Shown piece by piece: positions 1 through 5,097 of a stretch of 5,100 nucleotides of DNA. Numbering within the stretch: the stretch's first letter is position 1; every line of letters starts with the position of its first letter. This DNA is from Planctomycetales bacterium (GTDB lineage: Bacteria; Planctomycetota; SZUA-567). Both the position numbers and the translations under genes were made by a program. Below the pieces are notes generated by a model, which was not told where the DNA came from, ran no database searches, and was given only the letters and a program-made list of their open reading frames with translations. Location: contig BNUQ01000085.1 in assembly GCA_025997475.1 (NCBI GenBank), positions 1 through 5,100 of the forward strand. The letters are read 5' to 3'.

Positions 1-55
1 CTACAGGCCTCTGAACACTCTTCCCTTCCACCACTCTCTTCCGTTCTAAATTTTT

Positions 56-80
56 GGGGCTAAAGCCCTTTCTTTTTTTT
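56..80 (+). terminator. Weak hairpin plus T-tract, possible terminator
   Basis: GGGC at 57-60 pairs with GCCC at 65-68 around a TAAA loop, with a possible extra G-T pair (56/69). A run of eight T follows at 73-80 after TTTC. The stem is short for an intrinsic terminator, so the call is tentative. It could end transcription from a gene left of the window, or simply be the first member of the hairpin cluster that follows. Confidence 0.35.
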
Positions 81-90
81 CACCATTTTA

Positions 91-169
91 CCCGCCGTTA
101 AAACGGCGGGCTATTGAATTTCGTGGCGGCTTCGCCGCCCGGCAATCGGCGGCGATAAATCACCGCCGA
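91..169. repeat. Cluster of three GC-rich hairpins (REP-like)
   Basis: Three consecutive inverted repeats fill this stretch. CCCGCCGTT (91-99) pairs with AACGGCGGG (102-110). GGCGGC (125-130) pairs with GCCGCC (134-139) around TTC. TCGGCGG (146-152) pairs with CCGCCGA (163-169), with further partial pairing inside that leaves a TAAA loop. No reading frame worth calling crosses the region. Tandem GC-rich palindromes between genes are typical of REP-type intergenic repeats, but whether these motifs recur in the genome cannot be seen here. Only A/T-rich sequence without recognisable signals is found at 1-55. Confidence 0.5.
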
Positions 170-207
170 AATATCGCCATTCCGCTCACTGCCCACTATC
201 AAACAAA

Positions 208-247
208 TTGCTTTTTTCCGCCGCCGCTCTTTTTATACTCGGCGGCG
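208..247 (+). promoter_or_regulatory. Candidate promoter of the isomerase gene, inside a palindrome
   Basis: A good -10 box, TATACT (234-239), lies 42 bases before the isomerase start. The nearest -35 candidate, TTGCTT (208-213), is 20 bases away, longer than the preferred 17, so the -35 assignment is weak. The -10 is enclosed by a perfect 8-bp inverted repeat: CGCCGCCG (219-226) and CGGCGGCG (240-247). This could be an operator or just another member of the upstream hairpin cluster. GGAGG at 272-276, five bases before the ATG, is a solid ribosome binding site for the next gene. Confidence 0.4.
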
Positions 248-281
248 TTTATTTTCGCAACTCGCGGACGCGGAGGCAACT

Positions 282-1406
282 ATGCGCACATTATTCGACG
301 GAGCGCGCGGCACACTATTTTTAGCGGCGCTGTTTTTGGCGGGGTTTTCGCCCGCCGCGACGGCGGAGGACGCGCTGACCAGCCACCGCATTCTGGTCAA
401 AGTCGGCACGGAAAACATCACGCAAAAGGACTTCGACGATATGGGCGAAGTCATCTTCAAATTATATTATCCGAACCGCGACATCGCCGAAATCACCCCC
501 GGCGAATTGGAGCAACTAAACCCGCTCGCGCTCAAAGAACTCATCGTCATTCTGCTCGCCGAAGACGAAGTCAAGCAACTCACCGGACGCGAAGCGGTGC
601 GCGTAACGTCGAGCCAAATCGTCGATTATATGCGCGATTTTAATTTGGATAAATTGTATCAAAACCGCATCGCCCGCCGCTACGCGCAGGCGCAACTCGG
701 CATCAACCAAATCACGCGGATGTATGTGGCGGAGCCGACGCCGTCGCCGAGCAAAGTGAAAAATTTTTACCGTCTCCACACGCAAGACGTTTTCGTCACG
801 CCCCGCTTCGTCAAAGTCCGGCATATTTTGTTGAGCGCGGAACCGCAGGACGCGGCGGCGGAGCGGCGCGCGCGCGGACTTTTGGCGGACTTGCAAAAAT
901 TGCCGCCGGCGGAACGGGTCGAAGAATTTAAGCGCGTGGCGCGCAACGTCAGCGCCGACCGCTTCAAACAAAATTCCGGCTTGATTATTTTGGGCGACGA
1001 CGCGGAGGGCTGGATTTTACCGACCTTCGATTTCCAGATGCCGGACGGCTCGTCGCTGTTTCCGGCGGCGGTGGTCGAGGGGATTCGCGCGTTGCAAACG
1101 CCGGGCGAAGTGCTGTTGCGGTCGAGCGAGCGCGGCTGGCATTTGTTGTTGTTGGAAGACACGAAAGGCGGCGAAACGATTCCTTACGGTCCCGTCGCGC
1201 GGGGCTTTATCGAGAACTATTTATCCAACGGGGCGTTGGACGCGGGGCGGGAAAAATGGCTTCGCAACAAAACGCGACGGACGCGCATCACGTGGAACGA
1301 CGGCACGGATTTTCCGGTGGACAAAGTTCTGCTCAGCCAAAACGAAGAGGCGCGGCTTCGCCTGTTGCACCAACAAGTAATCCGCGCGACGACGGCGAAG
1401 AAATAG
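282..1406 (+). CDS. Secreted SurA/PpiC-like peptidyl-prolyl cis-trans isomerase
   Basis: Predicted periplasmic foldase of 374 residues that isomerises X-Pro bonds and chaperones exported proteins. Residues 1-28 form a signal peptide (hydrophobic core about 11-22, ATA cleavage motif at 26-28). The mature N-terminus, ILVKVGTENITQKDFD (37 onward), matches the opening of SurA-type proteins ('I.a.Vn...IT..dl'). A helical chaperone-like region runs to about 170. A parvulin domain spans about 176-295: VKVRHILLS with H181, a Ser-Gly at 232-233, GEVL at 275 and GWHLLLLE with H287, the second conserved parvulin histidine. The usual GGDLGW segment is altered (GLIILGDDAEGW) and about 20 residues longer than in a minimal parvulin. 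A basic C-terminal helix follows. The start is supported by GGAGG at 272-276. Catalytic activity is inferred; a purely chaperone role is possible. The gene appears monocistronic, so its clients are unknown. Confidence 0.82.
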   Translation: MRTLFDGARGTLFLAALFLAGFSPAATAEDALTSHRILVKVGTENITQKDFDDMGEVIFKLYYPNRDIAEITPGELEQLNPLALKELIVILLAEDEVKQLTGREAVRVTSSQIVDYMRDFNLDKLYQNRIARRYAQAQLGINQITRMYVAEPTPSPSKVKNFYRLHTQDVFVTPRFVKVRHILLSAEPQDAAAERRARGLLADLQKLPPAERVEEFKRVARNVSADRFKQNSGLIILGDDAEGWILPTFDFQMPDGSSLFPAAVVEGIRALQTPGEVLLRSSERGWHLLLLEDTKGGETIPYGPVARGFIENYLSNGALDAGREKWLRNKTRRTRITWNDGTDFPVDKVLLSQNEEARLRLLHQQVIRATTAKK

Positions 1407-1416
1407 CAAGGTCTGA

Positions 1417-1512
1417 GGTTTGCGCGGCGAAAAGATTGCGGTGCCGGCGAACACCGGTCGCGAGCGGGTAAATATCAACGGCGCGCTGAACATTGAGACG
1501 CGCGAAGCCCTC
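1417..1512 (+). pseudogene. IS630-family transposase remnant
   Basis: A 32-codon stretch, opened by a TGA at 1414-1416, encodes residues that include RGEKIAVPANTGRERV followed by NINGALNIETREAL. This is the strongly conserved 'tGR.RvNi.GAlni.t' segment of IS630-type DDE transposases, which lies between the second and third catalytic acids. No IS630-like sequence is recognisable after 1512, in the same frame or the two others, and upstream lies the intact isomerase gene. No catalytic D, D or E motif and no terminal repeats remain. The frame stays open to 1680, but its later part runs over the tRNA gene and is not coding. Recognition is from memory of the family; the short length keeps confidence moderate. 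Confidence 0.6.
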
Positions 1513-1623
1513 GCGTATCGTGGCATTTCAGGACAACCGCTAACGACGAATTGCAACAATGGGCAACGTCAAGCAAACGCGGACGGTGTAGTGTTTAAGC
1601 CGAAATTTGGCGGCGAAAAAGCG

Positions 1624-1699
1624 TGGCACCCTCATGGGGATTCGAACCCCAGTTCACAGACTGAGAATCTGTTGTCCTAGACCCCTAGACGATGAGGGC
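1624..1699 (-). tRNA. tRNA-Glu (anticodon CUC)
   Basis: Read on the minus strand, the gene folds into a full cloverleaf of 76 bases. The acceptor GCCCTCA pairs with TGAGGGT (a G-U closes the end). The D arm is GTCT/GGAC with a 9-base loop. The anticodon stem ACAGA/TCTGT encloses TTCTCAG, giving anticodon CTC. The T arm TGGGG/CCCCA encloses TTCGAAT. A discriminator G is followed by an encoded CCA (plus-strand TGG at 1624-1626). The TCGTCTAG...AGGAC D arm is the typical bacterial tRNA-Glu sequence. It reads GAG codons. The gene stands alone, opposite to its neighbours, under its own promoter. A T5 run follows just after the CCA end and may help termination. Confidence 0.96.
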
Positions 1700-1725
1700 G
1701 TGAACGGTTTGATAAAACGCGGCGC

Positions 1726-1753
1726 ATTGTAGGCGGCGGTATTGTTCTGACAA
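1726..1753 (-). promoter_or_regulatory. Sigma70-type promoter of tRNA-Glu
   Basis: On the minus strand, TTGTCA (-35, plus positions 1748-1753) and TACAAT (-10, 1726-1731) are separated by 16 bases. Each box differs from consensus at one position. Transcription would start near 1719, about 20 bases before the mature tRNA 5' end at 1699, a usual leader length for a tRNA. The match of position, direction and sequence makes this the best promoter in the window. Confidence 0.72.
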
Positions 1754-1768
1754 GGGACGGCGTTCGAT

Positions 1769-1801
1769 AACCGCTTTGGGCGAGAAAAGTGAAAAGCGGT
1801 T
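1769..1801. repeat. 9-bp perfect inverted repeat in the tRNA-rpsD spacer
   Basis: AACCGCTTT (1769-1777) and AAAGCGGTT (1793-1801) are perfect inverted repeats around a 15-base loop. AACCGCTT recurs at 1859-1866. The rest of the 1754-1939 spacer holds no gene I can support, only short direct repeats: CTTAAAACCTT at 1837-1847 and 1864-1874, and GAGTTCTTGCG at 1823-1833 and 1918-1928. The hairpin has no T-tract behind it on the plus strand, so it is not an obvious terminator. Its role is unknown. Confidence 0.4.
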
Positions 1802-1939
1802 GCCGGCGCAAAGTGGCGCGGTGAGTTCTTGCGGCTCTTAAAACCTTAAAAATCTTCAAACCGCTTAAAACCTTTTTCCGACCGTCGTTCGTCTAAATTT
1901 CGTGTAAATTCGCGGACGAGTTCTTGCGCTTGCCGACTC

Positions 1940-1967
1940 TTGACCGGCGCGGCGGTTTCGGTCTAAT
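1940..1967 (+). promoter_or_regulatory. Candidate sigma70-type promoter of rpsD
   Basis: TTGACC (1940-1945) and TCTAAT (1962-1967) are spaced by 16 bases, each one mismatch from the sigma70 consensus. Start of transcription would fall near 1974, giving a leader of about 50 bases before the S4 start. A small GCGC-TTC-GCGC-type hairpin (about 1971-1982) would sit at the very 5' end of that leader. Primary S4 proteins autoregulate through their leaders in several bacteria, but no known S4-binding structure is recognised here. Confidence 0.55.
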
Positions 1968-2025
1968 CCCGCGCTTCGCGCTATTACTATTTATTTTTGG
2001 CAATCAAATCAGGAGAGAAATCGTT

Positions 2026-2628
2026 ATGGGTCGTTTCACCAAACCGCGGACGAAGGTCTGCCGCCATCTCGGAATGGTCGTCTTCAACAATAGCAACGTC
2101 GAAAAAGCGTTCGCCAAGCGCGAGACGATTAACTTCACGCGCCGCAAGCAGTCCGAATACGGCATCCGCCTCATCGAAAAACAAAAAATTATGTTCTATT
2201 ACGGACTCCGTGAAGGGCAGATGCTCCGCTTTTTCGACCGCGCCCGTCATATCAAAGGCGACACCGGTCGGAACTTTTTGGTGTTGTGCGAGCGGCGCTT
2301 GGACAACGTGGTGTGCGTCAGCGGCTTCGCCAACAGTCGCGCCGCCGCGCGGCAATTGGTCGCGCACGGGCATCTGTCGGTCAACGGCAGAAAATGCGAC
2401 ATCGCCTCGCGCGTCCTCGAAGTCAACGACAAAATCACCGTGCAGGACAAAGAGCCGATTCGGAAATTAGTCGATGCGTCGTTGGAGTCGCGCTCCGGCT
2501 ACGCTTCGCCGGATTGGCTGGCGGTCGATGCCAAAACGCGGGCGATTACCGTGTTGCGCCTGCCGGAACGCGAAGACGTGACTCTGCCGGTCAACGAACA
2601 GTTGGTCGTCGAATTTTATAGCCGGTAG
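2026..2628 (+). CDS. rpsD: 30S ribosomal protein S4
   Basis: Primary rRNA-binding protein of the small subunit that nucleates 30S assembly on the 16S 5' domain. The product has 200 residues, close to the usual 200-209. The N-terminus MGRFTKPRTKVCR and the SEYGIRLIEKQK segment (43-54) are typical of S4. The S4 RNA-binding domain covers about 90-150 (RLDNVVCVSGFANSRAAARQ, then NGRKCDIAS). The C-terminus ends VNEQLVVEFYSR. The start at 2026 is chosen over upstream in-frame starts because AGGAG at 2011-2015 is well placed and homologues begin here. Oddly, the PGQHG motif normally found just before the SDYG segment is absent; RETINFTRRKQ occupies that place. The gene is not next to rpsK, rpsM or rpoA, so it is outside the classic alpha operon, with its own promoter and terminator. 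Confidence 0.96.
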   Translation: MGRFTKPRTKVCRHLGMVVFNNSNVEKAFAKRETINFTRRKQSEYGIRLIEKQKIMFYYGLREGQMLRFFDRARHIKGDTGRNFLVLCERRLDNVVCVSGFANSRAAARQLVAHGHLSVNGRKCDIASRVLEVNDKITVQDKEPIRKLVDASLESRSGYASPDWLAVDAKTRAITVLRLPEREDVTLPVNEQLVVEFYSR

Positions 2629-2649
2629 TTGCTTGCCGCGATGTTTCAT

Positions 2650-2682
2650 AAAAAAGGACTCCCAAGGCGGAGTCCTTTTTTT
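2650..2682 (+). terminator. Intrinsic terminator of rpsD
   Basis: GGACTCC (2656-2662) pairs with GGAGTCC (2669-2675) around a six-base loop, followed by seven T (2676-2682). The stem is preceded by six A (2650-2655) that can extend it, so it may also work on the minus strand. It lies 22 bases after the rpsD stop and separates rpsD from the ATP synthase genes. Confidence 0.92.
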
Positions 2683-2859
2683 ATTAGACCCGTTCCAAGC
2701 CGACGAGCGAACAGATTTTCGCCGCGTAATCCGCCGGATAAGGAGTTTTTTTTTAACGCGCGAAGCTCAACCTCCGCCCGACTCTAAATTCTAAAAATAT
2801 CTCAACTTTTAACCCTCAACCCTTTTCACCGAAATTTTCCAAAAAATTTGATTTATCTG

Positions 2860-2887
2860 TTGTCGCGCGGCGCGGACTGCTTATATT
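2860..2887 (+). promoter_or_regulatory. Possible promoter of the ATP synthase operon
   Basis: TTGTCG (2860-2865) and TATATT (2882-2887), 16 bases apart, are the best sigma70-like pair I see between the rpsD terminator and atpE. Start of transcription would be near 2894, placing the 16-base tandem repeat inside the leader. The terminator at 2650-2682 implies that a promoter is needed in 2683-2951, but other AT-rich stretches (2780-2850) could serve. The rest of this spacer shows no gene. Confidence 0.35.
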
Positions 2888-2905
2888 TCCGCGCCATTAT
2901 TTTCG

Positions 2906-2937
2906 CCGAAAAACTTTTCACCCGAAAAACTTTTCAC
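2906..2937 (+). repeat. Perfect 16-bp tandem repeat in the atpE leader
   Basis: CCGAAAAACTTTTCAC occurs twice back to back (2906-2921 and 2922-2937), ending exactly where the atpE Shine-Dalgarno begins. A related CTTTTCACCGAAA lies further up at 2822-2834. The perfect identity and the position right against the ribosome binding site make chance less likely. Its A- and U-rich character would keep the region unpaired. Confidence 0.85.
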
Positions 2938-2943
2938 AGGAGG
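2938..2943 (+). promoter_or_regulatory. Strong ribosome binding site of atpE
   Basis: AGGAGG (2938-2943) is a full Shine-Dalgarno match, eight bases before the ATG at 2952. It is the strongest in the window, which suits a protein needed in about ten or more copies per enzyme, against one or two for the stalk subunits. Confidence 0.85.
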
Positions 2944-2951
2944 GAAACGAT

Positions 2952-3200
2952 ATGGAGATTAGCGAAGCGATTGTTAAAGGCGCGGCGTATCTCGGCGCCG
3001 GCATTGCGATGGGCTTGGGGTCGATTGGTCCGGGCGTCGGCGAAGGTTTTGCCGCCGCCAAAGCGTGCGAAGCCATTTCGCGCCGCCCTGAGGAATACTC
3101 GACGCTGTTCCGCACGATGCTCATCGGGCAAGCCGTTACCGAATCGACCGCCATTTATTCGCTCGTCATCGCGTTGTTGCTGTTTAGCGCCGCCGGTTAA
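2952..3200 (+). CDS. atpE: F-type ATP synthase subunit c
   Basis: Proteolipid that forms the rotating c-ring of the F0 motor in the inner membrane. It has 82 residues, the normal size. Helix 1 (about 8-40) carries the glycine-rich packing motif (G15, G17, G21, G23, G26, G28, G30, G32). A polar loop RRPEE (44-48) would contact gamma/epsilon. Helix 2 (about 53-79) holds the ion-carrying E64 in GQAVTESTAIYSLVIALLLF. E64-S65-T66 and Y69 match the Na+ site of the Ilyobacter tartaricus c subunit (E65, S66, T67, Y70), but its Q32 is replaced here by E31, giving two carboxylates. Na+ coupling is possible but not proven. The strong AGGAGG fixes the start. It is the first gene of the F0 cluster; no subunit a gene lies before it. 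Confidence 0.95.
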   Translation: MEISEAIVKGAAYLGAGIAMGLGSIGPGVGEGFAAAKACEAISRRPEEYSTLFRTMLIGQAVTESTAIYSLVIALLLFSAAG

Positions 3201-3212
3201 ACCGCGCGACCA

Positions 3213-3314
3213 AATTAAGAATGCAGAATTAAGAATTTCGGAATTTAACGGTCAGATTAAGAAGCGCCATTTTTCAATAATTATTCCACCGTTCTTAATT
3301 CCGCGTTCTTAATT
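3213..3314. repeat. Intergenic palindromic element between atpE and the first b gene
   Basis: The left arm (3213-3242) and right arm (3285-3314) are 30-base inverted repeats matching at 24 positions, built around AATTAAGAA repeated twice in each arm and ending in a GGA/TCC edge. The 42-base centre contains no frame worth calling. The element is AT-rich, and no T-tract follows the hairpin, so it need not stop transcription. It resembles small MITE-like palindromes. It shares the arm design, but not clear sequence identity, with the elements at 4311 and 5000. Confidence 0.75.
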
Positions 3315-3385
3315 CTTCCGCGTCTCCGTGCGAGAAAAAAAGTTAGAAAATAGGTCTATTGGCTTGGGCGGGAAAGGGGTGGGTT

Positions 3386-4303
3386 GTGGGCAATCGGATT
3401 ATCGTCGCGGTCGCGGCTTTAATTTTTATCGTTTACTGCTTCGGCGTTGCCGGCAACATCGGCAAAGTGCCCTTGCCGCGTTACCACGCCGAAGTTATCA
3501 ACGCCTTAGGCGAACACGCTTTCAGCGAATCGTTCAATCACGACGACCCGCGTTTTCGCGAACATATTCGCGGTTTAGCCCGCCATAATTATTTGGCGAT
3601 GCCCGCCAACCACAACGCCAACTTTGCCGACCCCAATCAAGTTCTTAACGAAGAAGCGTTGCTCAAAATCACCGCCGACCAGCCGGACGCGGCGCGGCAT
3701 TTGACGGTGGTTTCGCAAGACGAAATCCAAAAACTCGCCCACTTGGGCTACAAATTTGCCGAAGACACCAACGTCGGCGGGACGGTTTTCAAGGCGGGAA
3801 CGGAGTTGGACGTCGGCGCTTTGACGGCGCTCGCCCGCGACGGCAAGCGGCGCGACTTAAAAGTTTCCGGTAGCGGAGTAACGATTTCGCTTCAGCCTGG
3901 CACAATGCTGATGATTATCATTATTTTCATCGGTTTGTTGTGCGCGCTGAAAATCATTCTGTTCGACCCGTTGGTAAAAATTATCGACGAGCGGGACGCG
4001 GAAATCGAATCCGGGGAACTTAACCGGCGTGAAATTAGCGCGTTGGTGAAAAATTTAGACGCCGAAGTGGTGGAAGAACGCGCCGAAATCCGGCGGCAGC
4101 GGCTGAACACGATTGCCCAGGCGCGGCGCACGGTTACGGACGAGGCGAGCGAGATTGTGAAAAAAGCGCACGAAGAGGCGCGGCGGGCGCACGAATTGAC
4201 GGCGAGCGAACTCCGGCAGGCGCAAAAAGAAGCCGAAGAAAAATTGGCGCAAGAGGTGTCGCCGTTGGCGCAACAAATCGTCGGCAAAGTGTTGAGCGCG
4301 TAG
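3386..4303 (+). CDS. atpF: F-type ATP synthase subunit b/b' with large N-terminal extracytoplasmic extension
   Basis: Peripheral-stalk subunit of 305 residues, about twice the usual 150-170. Residues 172-305 look like an ordinary b subunit: membrane helix about 173-193 (GTMLMIIIIFIGLLCALKII), then LFDPLVKIIDERDAEIESG (192-210) and a long charged Ala/Glu/Arg-rich coiled coil ending EVSPLAQQIVGKVLSA. Before it are an extra membrane helix (about 5-23) and about 150 residues of unknown type. With the coiled coil in the cytoplasm, that middle part must be outside. It contains 8 of the protein's 10 His, between H34 and H119, and a GGTVFKAGTELDVGALTAL segment at 131-149. I start at GTG 3386 because AGGGG (3375-3379) lies six bases before it; TTG at 3359 (314 residues) is the alternative. 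The next gene is a second b subunit, so the stalk is probably a b/b' heterodimer. The downstream position after atpE supports the call. Confidence 0.85.
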   Translation: MGNRIIVAVAALIFIVYCFGVAGNIGKVPLPRYHAEVINALGEHAFSESFNHDDPRFREHIRGLARHNYLAMPANHNANFADPNQVLNEEALLKITADQPDAARHLTVVSQDEIQKLAHLGYKFAEDTNVGGTVFKAGTELDVGALTALARDGKRRDLKVSGSGVTISLQPGTMLMIIIIFIGLLCALKIILFDPLVKIIDERDAEIESGELNRREISALVKNLDAEVVEERAEIRRQRLNTIAQARRTVTDEASEIVKKAHEEARRAHELTASELRQAQKEAEEKLAQEVSPLAQQIVGKVLSA

Positions 4304-4310
4304 ATTTAAT

Positions 4311-4408
4311 CACGAATTAAAAATTAAAAATGGCGGAGTTTGATCCGTAAATTCACTTCGCGCGATTTTAAAGTTCAATCCACTATTTTTAATTTGTAAT
4401 TGCTCTTG
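4311..4408. repeat. Intergenic palindromic element, copy 1
   Basis: This 98-base element lies between the two b genes. Its arms, 4315-4337 and 4379-4401, are 23-base inverted repeats with 20 matches (left arm starts AATTAAAAATTAAAAATGG). It aligns without gaps to 5000-5097 at roughly 80% identity, best in the right arm and in an ACTTCGCGCGATTTTAAAG-like core. The element ends just before the ribosome binding site of the next gene (AAGGTGA, 4414-4420). It has no coding capacity. Confidence 0.85.
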
Positions 4409-4423
4409 CAAAAAAGGTGAAAG

Positions 4424-4999
4424 ATGTCGCCGTTGGTAAAAGTAAAAATAGCCGGTATCGTCTTTGGCGTCATTTACGTGGCGCTGATTATTGTTTTTTT
4501 GTGTTTGCGCAATTCGCCGACCGTGGAAATTGACTGGTCGTATTGGTTCACGCTTTACAACGCGATTATTGTTTTCACGTTGCTGTGGTTAGGGTTTAAG
4601 GAGATGGTCGCGAAAGGGTTAGACGCGGCGGCGGCGGACACGGCGAAAAAACTGAAAGAAGCGCGCGCCGCCAATAACTCGGCGCGAGAGTTTGAAGATT
4701 ACGAAGCGGAAATGGAGGCGCAATTAGAAGCCGAACGGACGCACTTGATGTCGTCGTTGACGGCGCAAATCGCCTCGGAAAAGCAAGCTATACTGGCAAG
4801 CGCGCACGCGGACGCCCAACAGACGGTCGCCGACATTGAGCGCGAGGCGGCGGCGGAAGTCGAGCGCGTGAAGAAGGAATTGCGCAATAAATTATTAAAC
4901 GCCGCCTTTGCCGAAGCGGAGAAAACTGTGCACGGCAAATTAACGGACGCCGACCGGAAAAAGGTCTTTGACGACATCCTTAAAACGATGACCAAGTAA
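4424..4999 (+). CDS. atpF: F-type ATP synthase subunit b with N-terminal membrane hairpin
   Basis: Second peripheral-stalk subunit, 191 residues. Two membrane helices, about 9-28 (IAGIVFGVIYVALIIVFLCL) and 41-58 (WFTLYNAIIVFTLLWLGF), are joined by a short loop; most b subunits have only one. A continuous charged, Ala-rich coiled coil runs from about 60 to 158. The C-terminus (about 159-191: AAFAEAEKTVHGKLTDADRK then KVFDDILKTM) fits the delta-binding end of b subunits ('AekilgrkLtdeDh.klvd..l'). The start is fixed by AAGGTGA (4414-4420) before ATG. It follows another b-type gene by 120 bases, so the two products probably pair. Which one should be called b and which b' cannot be decided here. 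Delta, alpha and the rest of F1 would be expected next but lie outside the window. Confidence 0.87.
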   Translation: MSPLVKVKIAGIVFGVIYVALIIVFLCLRNSPTVEIDWSYWFTLYNAIIVFTLLWLGFKEMVAKGLDAAAADTAKKLKEARAANNSAREFEDYEAEMEAQLEAERTHLMSSLTAQIASEKQAILASAHADAQQTVADIEREAAAEVERVKKELRNKLLNAAFAEAEKTVHGKLTDADRKKVFDDILKTMTK

Positions 5000-5097
5000 T
5001 ACAAATTATAAATTAGAGATTGTGGAATTTGATGTGTAAGTTCGCTTCGCGCAATTTTTAAGTCCAATCCGCTATTTTTAATTTGTAATTGTTCTTA
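5000..5097. repeat. Intergenic palindromic element, copy 2
   Basis: This element begins immediately after the second b gene's TAA and runs to the window edge. It is homologous to 4311-4408 over its whole length (about 18 differences in 98 bases, no gaps). The right arm TATTTTTAATTTGTAATTG is identical in both copies. Its own arms pair imperfectly: TACAAATTA near 5000 against TAATTTGTA near the right end. It presumably ends just before the ribosome binding site of the next ATP synthase gene, as copy 1 does. Confidence 0.85.

Noticed and set aside
1420..1680. 86-codon plus-strand frame starting TTG at 1420.
   Set aside because: Only its first 30 codons look like protein (the IS630 remnant). 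The rest runs antisense through the tRNA-Glu gene and has no ribosome binding site.
1624..1699. tRNA-Glu 3' end as an integration (att) site.
   Set aside because: No second copy of the tRNA 3' sequence and no integrase gene is present in the window.
2684..2752. Minus-strand 22-codon open stretch ending at TAA, with a protein-like tail (PYPADYAAKICSLVGLERV), lying right before the rpsD terminator, which could serve both strands.
   Set aside because: It has no start codon, and an upstream in-frame TAA lies directly behind a T9 run. It could be the end of a decayed gene, but 22 codons are too few to support a call without a database match.
2848..3312. 154-codon plus-strand frame across atpE.
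   Set aside because: It overlaps atpE in another frame, is rich in Arg, Ala and Pro as frame-shifted GC-rich shadows are, and ends inside a palindromic repeat.
3359..3385. TTG at 3359 as the start of the first b-type gene.
   Set aside because: Only AGG four bases upstream supports it, whereas GTG at 3386 has AGGGG at a better distance and begins right at the membrane helix. The difference is nine residues and does not affect the interpretation.
3892..4287. 131-codon minus-strand frame opposite the first b subunit.
   Set aside because: It is the antisense shadow of the coiled-coil repeats (Ser/Ala/Cys/Arg-rich), without a ribosome binding site or recognisable motif.
3213..5097. The palindromes as a CRISPR array or attenuator terminators.
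   Set aside because: They are spaced by whole genes, are palindromic with diverged centres, and no T-tract follows the stems.
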